From Rhizaria sp. SCN 62-66 (Eukaryota > Rhizaria, unplaced), in contig MEDY01000001.1 in NCBI GenBank assembly GCA_001724265.1, positions 143,625 through 207,624 on the forward strand: a stretch of DNA of 64,000 nt, written 5' to 3'. Within the stretch, counting starts at the first letter, position 1. The number at the start of each line of letters is the position of its first letter. Below are positions 27,300-40,700 of this stretch, in pieces. The notes under the pieces were generated by a model. It did no database searches and was not told the DNA's origin. It saw only the letters and a program-made list of their open reading frames with translations. Made by a program: the position numbers and the translations under genes.

Positions 27300-27331
<32 letters not shown>

Positions 27332-28161
27332 GAGGTGAGCCCAGCAGCGCCGGTGTCCGCGTCGGCCGCGCTACTGCAAGTGATGTTGTTGCCAATAGTG
27401 GCGCCGGCAATGTTCGTGGTGAACGCGAGGTCCACGACGGCGGAGACAGTCGCGCGGGCTCCGTTGACCGTCTGCGTCACAGGAGGCAAACCGACGCCAG
27501 CGAAGAGGTCGTCGAACGCGGCCAGCGTCGCGCCGGGGGGCGCGTCCACAGGGTCCGCAGTCTCAGCGTCCGCGGCGTCAGCGTCGGCGTCGGGGCTGCG
27601 GCTGGGACTGGAGGTGTTGTTGGTGGACGATGTGCGTGCGAGCTCGATTGCGAGGGCCACGCCTCGAGACGACGCGGACACGGACGCGGGGGAGCCGAAC
27701 GATGAGCCACCAGCAGCAGCGCCGGCGGCGCCAAGCGGGGCGCCGTGGGCAACAAGGCCGACCTCCTCGGCCTGGCGGCGGCGCACGCGCGCGCAGGCGG
27801 CGGCCACGGCGGCGCGGTTGCGCGCCGCGACGGCGGCCTTCTCGGCGCGCCAGGTGTGGTAGAGCGCGGACCCGTTGGCCAGCGCAGAGTCCGCGGGCGG
27901 CAGCGGGTTGAGGTCCTCCACCGTCAGCGTGTGGTCGCGGCCGCGACGGAGAATCTCGAAGGGGAAGAACCAGAAAAGCCACGAGAGCAGGGGCGCAGTG
28001 TCGAAGTTGACGTTGATGTCATCAGGCACAGAGGCGGTGGAGCCGTCGAGGGTACTGCCTCCGGTCTGAGAAAACAACGAGGAGCCATCAGCGTTCGCCA
28101 CAGAAGTGGCACGAGCGCGAGGCGCGGCGGATGCGGGGGCCGGATCCCCGCTTGATGACAT
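22214..28161 (-). CDS. ABC transporter, subfamily C (MRP type), with one intron and one in-frame UAG
   Basis: Exon 1 is 28161-23380 and exon 2 is 23212-22214 (TGA), 1926 residues if UAG is sense. ABCC exporters move glutathione and other organic-anion conjugates across membranes. The order is: N-terminal stretch APLLSWLFWFFPFEIL...LTVEDLNPLPPADSA, typical of short ABCC proteins without TMD0; a low-complexity insert with a Gln run; TMD1 (FLKAVARAFG onward); NBD1 with LSGGQ and VVVLDDVLAAVD; a long acidic linker; TMD2; and NBD2 with GRTGAGKSS, LSAGQ and VLFVDEATANVD. NBD1 Walker A reads GTVGAYKS, so the invariant Gly before Lys is Tyr; with Asp in place of the catalytic Glu, NBD1 is probably non-hydrolytic. 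NBD2 looks intact. Length exceeds the family's usual 1300-1500 because of insertions. Substrate unknown. Confidence 0.9.
23213..23379 (-). other. Intron of the ABCC transporter
   Basis: 167-nt minus-strand intron, donor GTACGA after ...GAGAATCAG, acceptor CTCTACAG before ATGACATCT. It joins STEVENQ to MTSAERVLEYARLPSE, exactly the conserved ABCC junction between TMD2 and NBD2. Phase 0. Confidence 0.92.
27271..27273 (-). other. In-frame UAG codon in the ABCC gene
   Basis: On the minus strand TAG lies between SGVETVTIS and DVELERPVFLKAV, just before TMD1. The N-terminal ABCC signature is upstream in the same frame and the whole transporter core is downstream, so both halves belong to one protein. 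Read as sense. Confidence 0.88.
27301..27330. repeat. Pure (CTG)10 repeat encoding polyGln in ABCC
   Basis: Ten uninterrupted CTG units on the plus strand, read as ten CAG (Gln) codons in the transporter's low-complexity insert, about 30 bases before the in-frame UAG. Confidence 0.9.
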
Positions 28162-28718
28162 GTGATGGAGAGAGTGCTGGAGGAGGGGGAATGTACCGAG
28201 GCAACGGGGAGGAGCAAGAGTGCACCGCTACTAAACGACTGAATCAAGCACATTAAAAGAGTTTTTAGGTGAGATAAAATATGAAACAAGTTACAGTTAA
28301 CTGAATTCTACGAGTTTGTTTTGTTCAAATCGTTATTGTCGGAATGCTGCAGTCACGCAAATGTATTTCAAAATAGCCCGCACACTCAAAGCAACCCACC
28401 CACGAGGTGACGCGGAGCAAGCGACGTCGTCGTGACAGCAAAACATTATAACAGTGTTAAATGTAAGCAATTCCGTAATATAATTGCATAACAATGTAAT
28501 TTTAAGAGTATGAAACATGAAATGTATAACTTGATATAACAATAAAACAACGAAGATATTATCTTCTGGGTAAAGTATGAGAGAGACACTATTTCGCCTT
28601 GACAAAAGTTCTGGACACCCCACCACCTCTCGGCGCTGGACAGCAGACGATCAGCCTCCAGTCGAGATCCTCAACATCTAAAAGTACAAAAATACATCAC
28701 ACATAACCGCTACATCAC
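28162..28718. other. Intergenic region between tandem minus-strand genes
   Basis: AT-rich spacer holding the ABCC promoter and the 3' UTR of the TLDc gene. Open frames here lack coding character. No RNA gene seen. Confidence 0.5.
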
Positions 28719-31700
28719 TTACTGGAGCGGAAGCTGGGCCCAGAGCTCGAAGGCCGCAACCTTGAAGAGCGGTTCAGTCGACAGACAGTCATTGTTGAAC
28801 GTCTTTGACCGGCCGGACTTGCCCTCCGCGAGCTGCTTATCGAAGAACAGCGCCTCGTCCCCGCCGCCTCCGAAGGAGATGCCCTCAAACCCGGCGTTGG
28901 CGTAGAAGCGCGTCTCGCCGCTCCAGCGGTAGAGCACTAGTGCGGGATCGAACTGGAACACGAAGCACTCACCGGTTCCGACTGCGCCCGCGCCGCGGAC
29001 CCACTTCTTGGAGCAGAACCCACCGAAGACGCGGCCCAGCGCGTCGCGCGCGACGACGAGCGACGCGTCGGGCGCCTGCGCGGCGGCGTGCTCGTAGAAT
29101 TTGACCAGCGAGCCTCCGTGCGTCGCGACATCGAACACGCAGCCCCACGGACGCACACGTGCGCCTTTGGGCATCTGTCGCACCAGCGTCTTTAGCGAGT
29201 CGGCGGGCAGGATGCGCGACGCCCCGCGCAGAGCCACATGCGCCGTCGAGTGCACAACGCCACGGAACAGGTGGTCGCCGCCGCGCGCGCCCGTCGCCGC
29301 GTCGCCCTCGCCGTCGCTGTCGCCGTCGCTGTCGCCGCCCGCAGCGCCGGTCCGCGCGGCCAAGTATGACTTCGCGGCCTGCGCGGCGGCGGCCAGCGCG
29401 GCGTCTTTGCTGTCACCGCTGCCGCTGGCAGGCTTGGCAGCGCCGGTCACGGCCGAGCCCGATGCGGCGCTGCCACCCTTCGGCGAAACAGCGGCCGCCG
29501 CGCCTCCGGGTGACGCCGCAGACATCTCCTGCTGTTGTTGTTGCTGTTGCTGGGACGCGGCTGACTGAGGCGAGACTTGCTTCTGCGCATCGCCCCCCGC
29601 GACCGACGAGGCCGCGGACGCCGTGCTCAGCGGTGTCGCACCGGCAACCGCGACCTGCTGCTGCTGCTGTTGCGATGGCGGCGGCTGCAGGTGCGACTGC
29701 GGCTGCTTCTGCTGGCGCTGGCGTCCGCGCTGCTGCGCCCTCTCCGTCTCGCGCTCGCGCTGGAGCTCGCGCTCGCGGTCGCGCTCGCGGCGCTGCTGCT
29801 CCTTGCGCTGCTCGCGCTCGCGCCGCGCCGCGGCCACCGCGGCGGCGTCGCGCTTCAGCGCGCCCAGGCGCTGCCGCACCACACCCTCGGCGAAGGCCAC
29901 GGGGGCGACCTGGCGGTGGCGCAGGGATGACACGCGCAGCGCCCAGCCGTCGCCGTCGCCGCCGCTGTCAGATGACGATGCGGCGGCGCCGTCGCTGCCG
30001 GCTGCAGTGTGGCCGTGGGCGGCAGCGCCGCCGTCGGGCGTGGCGGTGGCGAATGTGCCCGGGAACGACGCGTTGGGGTGGCCGTCCACGGTCACGCCCG
30101 TCACCAGCGCCACAACATGCGGCACCGCGTGGGGCGCTGTGTGGGGCGCCGTGCCCTTGTCCCATGCGGCCGGCGCCCGCTGCTGCTGGTGCTGCGTCGC
30201 GGTGGAGACGCCGACGACGAAGCCGAGCGCGCCGCCGGTGCGGATGATCGCGACGCCGCCGTCGTCCTCGCTGCCCGCAGACGCGCCGCTGCCGCCGCCG
30301 TTGCCGCTGCCGCCCGCGCCGCCGCCCGCGCCCGCGCTGCCCGTGGCCGCGACGGCCGCGCTGCTTGACGAAACGGTCCCAGCGCCAGCGACGGCGGCGG
30401 CGGTGGCGGCGGCAGCGGTGGACGCGGCGACGGCGCGCGCGTTCTCGGGCCCCAGCGCGCTGGCAGCGGCGGCGGGCGTGAGGCCCGTCAGTCCCAGCAG
30501 CGGGAGGTCGCCACGCAGAGTCAGCACGCCCGTCTTGAACGACAGGTCGGGCTTACCGGCGGCGGCGGCGGCGGCGGCGGCGGCGACGAGGCGGCCCGTC
30601 ACCGACGGCGCAGCAGCACCGTTGCCGCCGCTGCCGCTGCTGCCGAGCCCGTTGCTGTTGCTGTTGACGCCCAGCGCGGCCGTGTGCGCCTTGCTGTTCG
30701 TCGCAGCAGTAGCGCCGCTGGAGCTGCTGGCGATGCTGGCGAGGGCGGGCACAAGCGGCGTCGGCGGGTCGAGCGGGCGGATACAGCGCAGCAGTGCGAC
30801 GCCGCCCCACAGCGCCCCGCGCGCGCTGGCCTCCAGCACGGGCGCGGCCGACGACACGGCGCCCGCGGCGGCCGCGGCGAGGACAGAGATCGCGGCGCCC
30901 ACCGCGGCGACAACGCCGGACGACGGAGACAGCAACTGCGATGACTGCGGTTGTGGTGCGTTGGAGCTGACACCGTGCGCGTCGTCGTCGCGCACACTCA
31001 AGCGCGGCTCCGGTGAGTCGATGGCGCTGAGAGCGAGCATCGACCGCGACGGCCGCAGCATGTCAAACAGGTGCCCCGCGCCCGTGCCAGCGCCAGCGCT
31101 AGGACCCGTGCTGAAGGAGCGCCAGCCGGTGATCATGGCACTGCGCGCGGACGCCGCGGCCGCAGCCGAGGCGGCGTATGCAGCGACAGCAGCGGGCAGT
31201 AGCGGCGCCGACACGGGCAGCAACGAGCGCGTCTGCAGCACCCCCGCGGCGGCGGCCACGGCGGCGGGCGCGATGGGCGCCGGTACACCGGCTGCCGTGT
31301 GCGAGTGGGCGCCGCCCGAGTGCGCCAGCAGTGTCGCGCGTGGCAGCCACAACAGCGGCAGCGAGACGGCGCTGTGCACCGACACGGCCAGCAGCGCGCC
31401 CAGCCCTCCGCCGCCGGCGCCCTGCGCGCTGTGTGCGGAGTGCGCGCTGTGCGCGGAGTCTGCGGGGGCGGCCGCGGCGTGCAGGTGGCCCACGAAGGCG
31501 GCGGCCGCAGCGGCGACGAGCGCGGGCGGCCGCAGCGACTGTGCGAGCACGGCATCCGGTGCAGCAGCAGCGGCGGCGGCAGCGCTCGCGATTGAGGATG
31601 CGGCGGATACACCGCTGCTGGAAGGGACGAGGGCGTAGCTGTCGCTGTCACTGAAGCTGGCCGGGTTCGAGCCCGTCGCCACGAGGCGCCGCTCGCTAAC

Positions 31701-34700
31701 CGCGCTCGCAGAGGCGGCGAGCGCGGGGAATGCGGCGCGCGGGAGCGAGTGTGCGCCGAGCGAGTTGAGCATCAGCATCAGCAGCGGAGTCGAGCCCGCG
31801 GCGGAAGATGCGTCAAACACACCGCTGCCATCGTGTGTGCCGTCAGTAGCACTAGCGCTCAGTGGAGCAGTATCTGCGCCGCTGCAGGGCAGCGAAGCAA
31901 CGCCGGCGACGACCACCGCGGTGTGCGCGGCCGCGAGAGCGGCGGCGGTCGCGACGCTGGCATTGTCTCTGCCGCCCGCGGCGGTGGGCACGGGGTACTG
32001 GCTCCACCACGCGTGCAGCCCGTCGGTGTTCACGCCGGCCCCGTCGTCGCCGCCGCCGCGGTCAAACAGCGACACGTGCGCACCCTCGCCCCCGCTTCCA
32101 CCGGCGCCCGCCGCGGCCGCGCCTGACGCGGACGTCATATAGGCCGCCGGCGAGAGCGGAACGCCGCCGCCGGGCACGCCTGACGCGGCACCCGCGGGGA
32201 CGGCGGCGCTGGCGGGGCTGGCGGCGCTGGGAGAGAACATCGACATGAGCGACATGCGCCGGCCGCGCCGCGGCTGCTGCTGCGCAGCGTGCAGGAGCCC
32301 GCCGGGCGCCGTCGGCGGCAGCAGCAGCAGCACCGAGGGCGCGAGCGCGAGCGCCAGCGCGGCGACCGAGAGCGGGTGCGTGGCGGGGCGCGGCAGCGGC
32401 AGGTACCACTGCGCGAGTGCGTGGAGGCTCGTTTCAGCGCCGACGCGGGGCTTGACTGAGTGCGGCAGAGTGAGCACGTCCGCGCGGCGGCGGGTCCGGC
32501 CACTGGTCTCGTCGGCAACGGCGTGCACGCCGTTGTTGCCGTGGTCAGCGACGATGGCCGTGTAGAGAGCGCAGGCGTGAGCAATCTCGTCGTTCGTGAG
32601 CCCGGTGTCCTGCTGCTTGCACTCCTTGTGCGCGCACTCGGGGTCGCAGTCGTAGTCGTTGTCGTCGTCGTCGCTCTCCACGCCGTCATCCTCGTCGTCG
32701 TCGCTGCTGTCGGCGCTCTTCTCAGGCTTTGCAGCCACGCGGCCGCTGCGGCGCGCGAGCGACGTGACCGCGGCGGTGTAGAGCTTGTGCAGCGCGGGCG
32801 CCAGCACCGCCAGCAGCGGGGCGGCCGACGCAGCGCCGCTGGCAACGCCGATCGAGATGTCGAGCGCGTACGGCGCAGGGGCCGGCAGCGCCAACACACC
32901 GGCAGCGGCATTGACGCTCTTCTTGCTGCCAGGGCTGCTGTGGGAGCGCGCGCAGCTGCTGCTGCTGCTGCTGCGAGCATAGCGCCTGCGGCGAATCACG
33001 CGCGCGGGCAGCAGGACGCGTGCGAGCGCCAACAACAGCGCCCGCTGAGCGCGAGAGAGCGCGGGCTGGTCAGACCTGCCGGCCGCGGCGGCGGCAGCGG
33101 CGATTGAGGCGACCCAAGCGTCCGCGAACGCTGCCGAGTGGCCGGTGAATGCTGTGGACGTCCCTGCGTCGGGCTGGGCAGTCGTGCCGTAGACCGGCGC
33201 GACCAGACAGCCCCCCGCGTCCTTACTATAGCGCGCGCAGCTGGCGCTTGCATAGGCCAGTGTCGCCAGCAGCCGCAGCGGGTGCGCGGCCACGGGCGCC
33301 ATAACGACACCTGCGCGCGCAGCAGCTTCAACGCCGTAGTCAGTGTTGACGCCGGCTGCGGCGGCGGAAGCTGCGGCGGCCGCAGCGGCGTAGGCAGCGG
33401 CAGAACCCGCGGTCGCGAGCTCGCGCGCCGACTTGCGCGACAGCGCGTGGCGCTTGAGATCGCCCGCGAAGGGCCCCGCGCGCGCGGCGGCCGCTGCTGT
33501 CGGAGCCATCACCACAGCGGGCGCGGCGTTGGGCGGCAGCATCGTCGGCAGACTCACGCGGTGCACGGCTGCGATAGAGCGCTTCGCAGCGGCCTTGGCG
33601 CCCTTGGCGTGGGGCTTGCTGGCGGGTTCACTCCAGTAGACGGGCACGCCCGCGACCGTGAGCGCGGGGTCCAGCCCCGGCGCGGCCTCAAACGCGCCCG
33701 CCAGCGGCGCCGGCGACAGGGCGTCGTGGATCCAGGCGAGCGGCGCGACGAGCGGCGGCGGCGGCGGGCGCTCGCGGCCGTAGCCGAGGTCGCCGCCGGC
33801 CACGGTGCCGCAGTGGCCGGCCGCGGTGCGCGGGGGCACGCCGTAAGCGCCCGAACGCAGCGCCGCCGCTGCCAGCGCGGTGCCGGCGAAGACGCCAAAG
33901 CGCGCCTGCAAAGCGTTCGCCGCACGCTCAGCGGCGGCGGCGGCGTCGGCCGGACTTGCGTGGTCGGACGCCGAGGGCAGGAACAGAGACATCTTGGCGA
34001 ACATCCCGTTGGCGACATCGCCAGCAGCTGCGGGGTCGAACAGGGCCTCCGTGTCGGCCGCAGTGCCCGTGGCGAGCCCGCCCGCGGTGCCCGACGCGGC
34101 TTGGTGGAGGTCGAGCAGGTGGTGCAGCGAGAAAAAGCCGTGCGCGGCGCCCGCAGCGGCGGCAGCCGAGTGGCGCGAGCCGACACGCGGCAGCGGCGCG
34201 CCCACGGGGTCCGCATACGGGTGCGGCGACAAGCGCGGCGGGAGCGCAATGTTGAGCCGCGCGTCCTCAAGCTCGGCACCGGCGTCCGCGGCCGGGCGCG
34301 GCGACCAGAGCGGTGCCGCGGCCGTGGTGCGGCGGCCGCCGTAGTCGGCGCACAGTGGCACGGGCGTCAACGACTGCGGCGACAGCATCGCGTGTGTGAG
34401 CGCGGCCTTGAGCGACGTGAACAGGTAGTGGATGCTGCGCACGTCACCGAACAGGGAGATCACAGGCGCGTCCTCATCGCCGCGCGCGCGCAGACTGCTG
34501 CCAGCGCACATACCAGGACCTGACCTCGCAACGTTCACATAGTCGACACCGGCGGCGGTCTTGTGGTTGCTGCTGCCCAAAGCGCACTCTGCGAGCAGCG
34601 CGGGCGGCGCAACAAGAAGCGCGGGCGTGGAGCGGCCGGGACGGAACTGCTCGCACCAGTGGCGCCAGCGAACAACGGCCTCGTGCGTCATCCCGTTGCC

Positions 34701-37700
34701 GACCGTGGCGCGCGCCGCGACGTCGGCGGCCGAGCCCACGGCGTCGTCGCCGCGCGCACCCGTAGGCAGCAGCGCGCCGCCCAGCACGGCGGCCACGCGG
34801 TCTGCAACGTTGGCGTAGCCGGGGCGCAGGTGCAGGTACAGACGCGCGCGCCGCGGCAGCGCAGCGCCGGTGGCGTCCGCGCTTGAGGACGGCAGGTAGC
34901 CCAGCTGGCCCGGCGCAGGCAGCGGGCCGGTAGCAGAGCTACGCCTGCCTGTACTGCTACCGCTACTACTGCTGCTGCTGCTGTTGCGAGGCGAGCGGTT
35001 CAGCGAGGCGTCGATGCGCTGGAGCGCCGAGATGACGGGCAGGACCTCCGTGGCGCACACCGCGCCAGCGCCGCCAGTCGCTGAAGCAGAAGGCAGTACG
35101 CTCATCTGCACGCCAAGCACGCCCGCGCCGGCGCTCGCGGCCGCGGCAGCGGCGCTGTTGGCCGTGCCGGCCGTGGCGCCCGTGGCCTCTGGCGCGAGCA
35201 GTCCGCCTGCGCGCAGCAGCGGGAGATTCGCGGTCGCGGGGTCGAAGTGGAGCCGCCCGCAGGCCGCGCCCTCGCACATGGCGACGACAACGGCACCGGG
35301 CGGCAGCGCGTCGGCGGCCGCGAGCACGGGCAGCGACGACACAAACGACGATAGCGCGTGGCCGCGGCTGTGCGCGATCACGTCCGGCAGCGCCGCCGCC
35401 AGCTCGGCCGCTGACGGCACGCGCGGTTCAGGCACATCAGTCTTGGCGGCGTGCGAGCGGCCGTGGTGGCCGTGACCGTGGCCATGCGCGTGCGCGTGCG
35501 TGTGCGAGTGAACGTGCGAGTGCGAGCCCGTGGACGCGATGGCAGGCGCACCGGAAGGCAGCGTGGTGAGCGCAAACGCGGGCATGACCGCCGCGCCACC
35601 GCCCTGCTTGTCGCCCGCGCTGCCAGAGGGACTCGTCATCGACGCGTCGAACGCGCTTTGCGGCGTCATGTGCGCGGAGCTGGGCGAGAACATCGGACTC
35701 ATGCCCTGCGGCCAGTCGGCGCGCGCCGCGGTCAGCGGCGTCATCTTCGGCAGCTCCGCCCTCGCGCGCGGCTGCTGCTGATGCCGCTGTGTCGTGTCAC
35801 CGCCGTGCGAGGACATGGGCAGTAAGAGCGGGACGACAAGCGCGCCGCCTGCTGAGGACGCGTCGTCAGAGCTGAATGCGCTCGGGGTCGCAGATGCGCT
35901 GGGCGCGTGCAGCTGCAGTGCGTTGTTGTCAGACGCGCCAGTGATGACGAGGTTGGGGGACGAGATCACGAGGCTCGCGCTTGCGGCGACGGCGGAAGCG
36001 GCCGCAGCAGCAGCGGCGGCGGCGTCTGCCTTGGTGACAGCAAGAGCAGCAGCGAGCGCAACGCCGTCTTCCACAGCGTGCTTCGCGACTGCGCGCTTCG
36101 CCAGCGCGATGTGGTTGAGCGAATCGCGCGGCTCCACGGTTGCGGGCGCGTCGCCGGCCGCAGCGACAACGCCGGAGCCCGCGACGGAAGTGACGGCCGT
36201 GGCCGGGCTGGTGTGGGCCGGCATCGTGGGGTCCGGCGGCGCGTCGAAGCAGCTCTCCAGCGCTGCGGTCGCCGCGACGGCCAGCTCGCGGCCGCGCGCG
36301 CGCCGCGCAGCGGACGCAGCGGGGCCGCTAGCAGTGGCGCTGCTGGCAGCGCTGGCGCCGGGGTCGGGGAAGGGCTGCGCGCGGCGGATCGCGTCCAAAA
36401 AGCGCTGCGGGCGCCACTCTGCGTCGAGACGCTGCCTGCGCGCGACTGCGCCGGAGGGCAGGACGACAAACTCCGTGAAGCACGTGCACTGCGTGCCGTC
36501 GGGACGCACGTACACGGGGTCTTCGACCCACTCCACGGCGACGATGTCGTGCAGCGCGACCGTGAGCAGCGGCGGCGCGCGCGGGGTCAGCGACGGCGCG
36601 CAGCCGTGCGCGTGCAGCGGCAGCGGCGGCACAGGCGCCGGCGCGGGCGGCAGCGAGTTGGGCGCCACGGAAGGGAAAACGCACGCGGCCTTCTGCCGAG
36701 GCGGAGCGTTTGTTACATTTGCAGTTGGGCTGTGAGCGTGGGCGTTGGATGGAGGGAACACGAGGTACTCGAAGGCGGATGTGTCCGTGGCCTGAGCCTG
36801 CTGCGCGGCAGTGGGCGAAGGCTCGGGCGACGCCAAACCACCGCGGCCGTCACCGTCCTTGTCAACGGGCGTGCTATTGCTCACACCGGAGTTGTTGCTC
36901 GCGGAGCTTTGCTGCGAAGTCACGGACTCGGCGTCAGACGCGAGCGCGAATGAGACAGTAAGGCCCTTCTTTTTGCTGGAAGTTTCCTTCACCGGCACGG
37001 TGGCGGCAGGCCGCGCGCTCTCTTGCTTCACATCAGCAACCGTATCCGCGTCTGCGTCAGCGCTCGCCTCAGCCTCCGGATCGGCGTCAGCGTCGGCGTC
37101 AAAGTCCACGTCAACGTCAGTCTTGGTGTCGGTGTCGTCGTCGGCGCCGTCGCTGTCGTCGTCAGCAGGCACGATGTCGTCCCTGTACAGGAGCTTCGAC
37201 TGCAGCCCACCGAGACCGGACGAGTCGATATCGCTCGCCATAAGCGTCGCGCGCGACACGTTGCCAGATGGAGCCACTGCGCCGGCACTGGGACTCGGGA
37301 TGGGCGCGCTGGCCACGTCTCCGGACCCCGCCACGGCGCCCGACGCGGCGGAACCCGCAGCGGACGAGGCCAGCGGACTGACGAGTGCGGGCGCAGACGC
37401 GGTCGGCGCCAGAGGCGAGTGCTGAGAGTGTGACTGTGGGGGTGGCAGCGCCAACATCCCGTCGCCAGCGGCGCCCGTTGCAGCGGACGAGCTCGATGAG
37501 GAGACCGTGATCGTGACGCCGGCGGCGCGTTGTGCACTCGACGGCGTCACAGCAACAACGGCAGAGTTCGATCCGTCGTGCGCGGCCCCGGTCTCAGCCG
37601 CGGCGCCTGCGCCGTGCGCCTGCGCGTCCGCGTGCTGCGAATCCGGGTGCGGGCCCGCGGCACCGCGCGCGGTGGGGTCGTGCGTGAGCGTCACGCGCAG

Positions 37701-40700
37701 GTCCTCGCCCATGAGCGTGAACGTGTGCGAGGTGAGCACGGAGACCACGGTCACGGAGTAGCCCTGGCCGTCGCCGCCCAGGCCGAGCCCCAGCCCGCTC
37801 AGCGTCGTCACCGGCGCCGCGGGCGGGGTCTCGGCCGCAGCGGCGTCCGCGCCACTGGCGGCGTCGGCGTTGTCTCCGCTGTTGGCGTTATTATCACTCG
37901 AGCTGCTTTCACTGTTGGGGGTGTTGTTCGGCGCGAGCGCAGGAGCGCCAACGTTGGCAGCCGGCAGGTCGCCGTAGTCGTCGCCCTTGCCATTGTTGTC
38001 ACCGGAGCCGGAGCCCGCGCGCGCAGAGAGGTCGGGCGGCGTGACGAAGGCGTGCAGCGTGGTCACGTCGTTGCGACGGTATAGCCACTGCTGCGCGACG
38101 GGATAGTGCGCGAGCGCGGCCGCCTGCAGGGAGAACGGCAGCGGCAGCGGCAGCGGCAGCGCGGAGGGCGTCGACGACGACAGCACGGGCGGCAGCGTCA
38201 ACGCCGCGGAGAAGCTAATGCCGTCAACAGCAGCCGCGGCAGCAGAATGCGCAGTCGCGCCGAGGTACTTAGACGAACTAAGGGCCTGCACGTACGCCTC
38301 CTCGGGCGTCCCGGGCGTGATCGCGTGCGACAACAGCGGCACTGTTGTCACAGTCGCGGTCTTCGCGGTCGCAGTGGTCGAATCAGCCGCCCTGTCAAGA
38401 TCTAGCTCCAGCTCCACAACGCCGAGCGGCCTGGCCTCGCGGCCCGTGGCCGGCGTGACCGCAATCGCCTGCACAGGCAGCGGCAGCAGCGGGCGCCCAT
38501 GCGCGTCGCGGTAGCGGCACAGGTGAGCCAACGCGGCCAGCGCGAGCGCGGCCTGGTCCACCTCGACCGTGCTCGCGTCCGCAGAGGCAGACATGCCGAC
38601 GCCGCCGGGGCCCGCGACCGCGCCGCCGGCGCCCGAGACGCCCGCGGCCGCGCCGGAGGCCGTGCTCATCTTGGGCGCCAGCGAGGCCGACAACGTCGTC
38701 GCAGAGGGGAAGTGCCGTGCGAAGCGCCGCGAGAGCTCGGCCGACGTAAGCAGGCGCGCGCCGGCGTACGGCTCGCTCAGCAGCGCGGTCAACGGCGACA
38801 CATTCGCGCCGTCAGCGCCGTCACCGCTCGCCCCACCGTGGGAGCCGTGGGTGACTGTGAGCCCGGCGGCCTCGATCCAGCGCCGCACGCCCGCGCCCGT
38901 GGCCCAGACGGCGCTGTTGCCGCCGGCGGGGTTGTCTGCATCGGCGGGGCCTGTGCCGTCGCCCGCGCCCAGCGCGGCGCCGCCGGCGGCTACAAGGGCG
39001 GCGTGGCCGGTCTCGAGCAGCGCCTCGTTGTAGCACCCAGCAACAGCGTCGTAGAGCACCACGGCGGCCTCGCGCGTCTTTTTCCACAGTAGAGCGGCGC
39101 GCTCGCACGCGGCGCGCGCCGCCATCGTCGCCGCTTGCATGCGGCGCAGCGCGGCGACCTTGACTTCGTTGCGCATGCCGGCCGTCAGCGCGGCCGAGAC
39201 GTGCAGCCGCGACATCCCAGCAACGCGGACTGAGATCGCGTCGAGGACCGAAAAAAGCCCGCGGCGGCGGCGCGCGGCGTCGGCCACGGCGGCGGCCCCG
39301 CGGTCGATGTTGTTGCGCAGCCACTGAATGCGCGCGGCGCACTCGAGCAGCTTGGCCGCGGCGTCGGGCAGCAGCCGGTGGCTGAGGTAGGCCAGCCGGC
39401 CCGCGGCCTCTTCTGGGTGCAGCTGCAGCGCGCTCACGGTCGCTGCCAGCCCCTGCACGGCGCCCTCATTCTTGTTAAGCCGCGCGAGGATGGTCTCACG
39501 CTGCGGGCGCAGGGCCAGCAGCGCGGCGCGCGCCTGACGCAGCGACGGCAACGCGTCGCCGCGGTGCGCGGGCTGGGAGGGGAACAGCGGCGCCAGCGAC
39601 GGGAACCCGGCCAGCGCGAGCGCGGACGTCTGCTTGCGCGGGATGTGGACAAGGTACGCGTCGTTGGAGCTGCCGCTGACCGGCGCAGCGGCGTGGGAGC
39701 CCCCCTTGTGCTCGCTACCCCCGGCGGCGGCGCCGTCCGAGACATAGTCACCGCCGTCCTCATCAGGATCGTCATCGTCATCGTCGTCGTCTTCGTTGTC
39801 ATGCTCTGCGACGTCCGACAGCGCGCGGAAGCCGCGCGCGGTGGGCACCTGTAACTGGTGCTGCTGCTGCCGCTGGATCTTCTGCTGTTGCTGTTGCAGC
39901 CGCACGTGCCTGCGTTGCTGCAGCCGTTGCTCCAGCAGCAGCACGAGCGCACTGGCCTCGTCGACTTGCTTCTCCACGGCGGTCAGCTCGCGGCGCCACA
40001 TCGCGCTGCGCTCGCGCGCCTGCTCCAGCCGCTGCGCCGCCACGCGCAGCTCCGCGGCTGCATTGCGCGCGCCGCGCCGCAGCTGCAGTCCTGCCGCGAG
40101 CGAGTCGGCGGCGTCGCGCGCGAGCTCGTACCGCTGGCGCAGCGCGTCCGTGTCGGCGCAGACGAGCTTGTGTTCGCGCGCGGTGGCATTAAGCCGTTCG
40201 GCCGCGTGGCGGTGCTTGGCGCTAAACCGCGCGAGCTGGTGCTGCGCCGTCAGCCGCGTGCGCAGGACCGAGAGCAGCTCGTCCTCGAAGCCCGCGGCGG
40301 TGGAGCGCAGGGACGCGCGCGTGCGGTCTGTGACCATGAGCAGCGCCCAGTCCGAGGACGAGGTCGCGAGCGCGGACGCGGCCGATGCGGCGGCGGCCGT
40401 AAAGCTCGAGTACAGGAGCGCGTACCCGTGGGCCGCGGAGACCACGTGCGCGACTGAGAGCGAGAGCCGCGTCGGGAGCTGGCCAGCGCTCAGACTCGTC
40501 GCCACAGCCGCGGACGCGCGGGCACTCGCGCCGCCGCTGGCGCTCGACGCAGCGGACGTGGAAATGTTGATCGAGGGCAGGGAAGCGGTGTAGACTGCGG
40601 TGGCGTCGCGGGGCAGCGCGAGCGCGGCGTCAGTGAAGAGGTACGACTGCGGCGTGGCGAGGCGGTGGTATCGCAGACTGGCGCCTACACAAACCGCACC

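Noticed and set aside
28333-28626. 97-codon minus-strand frame between the ABCC and TLDc genes
   Set aside because: Spacer composition and no domain; likely chance.
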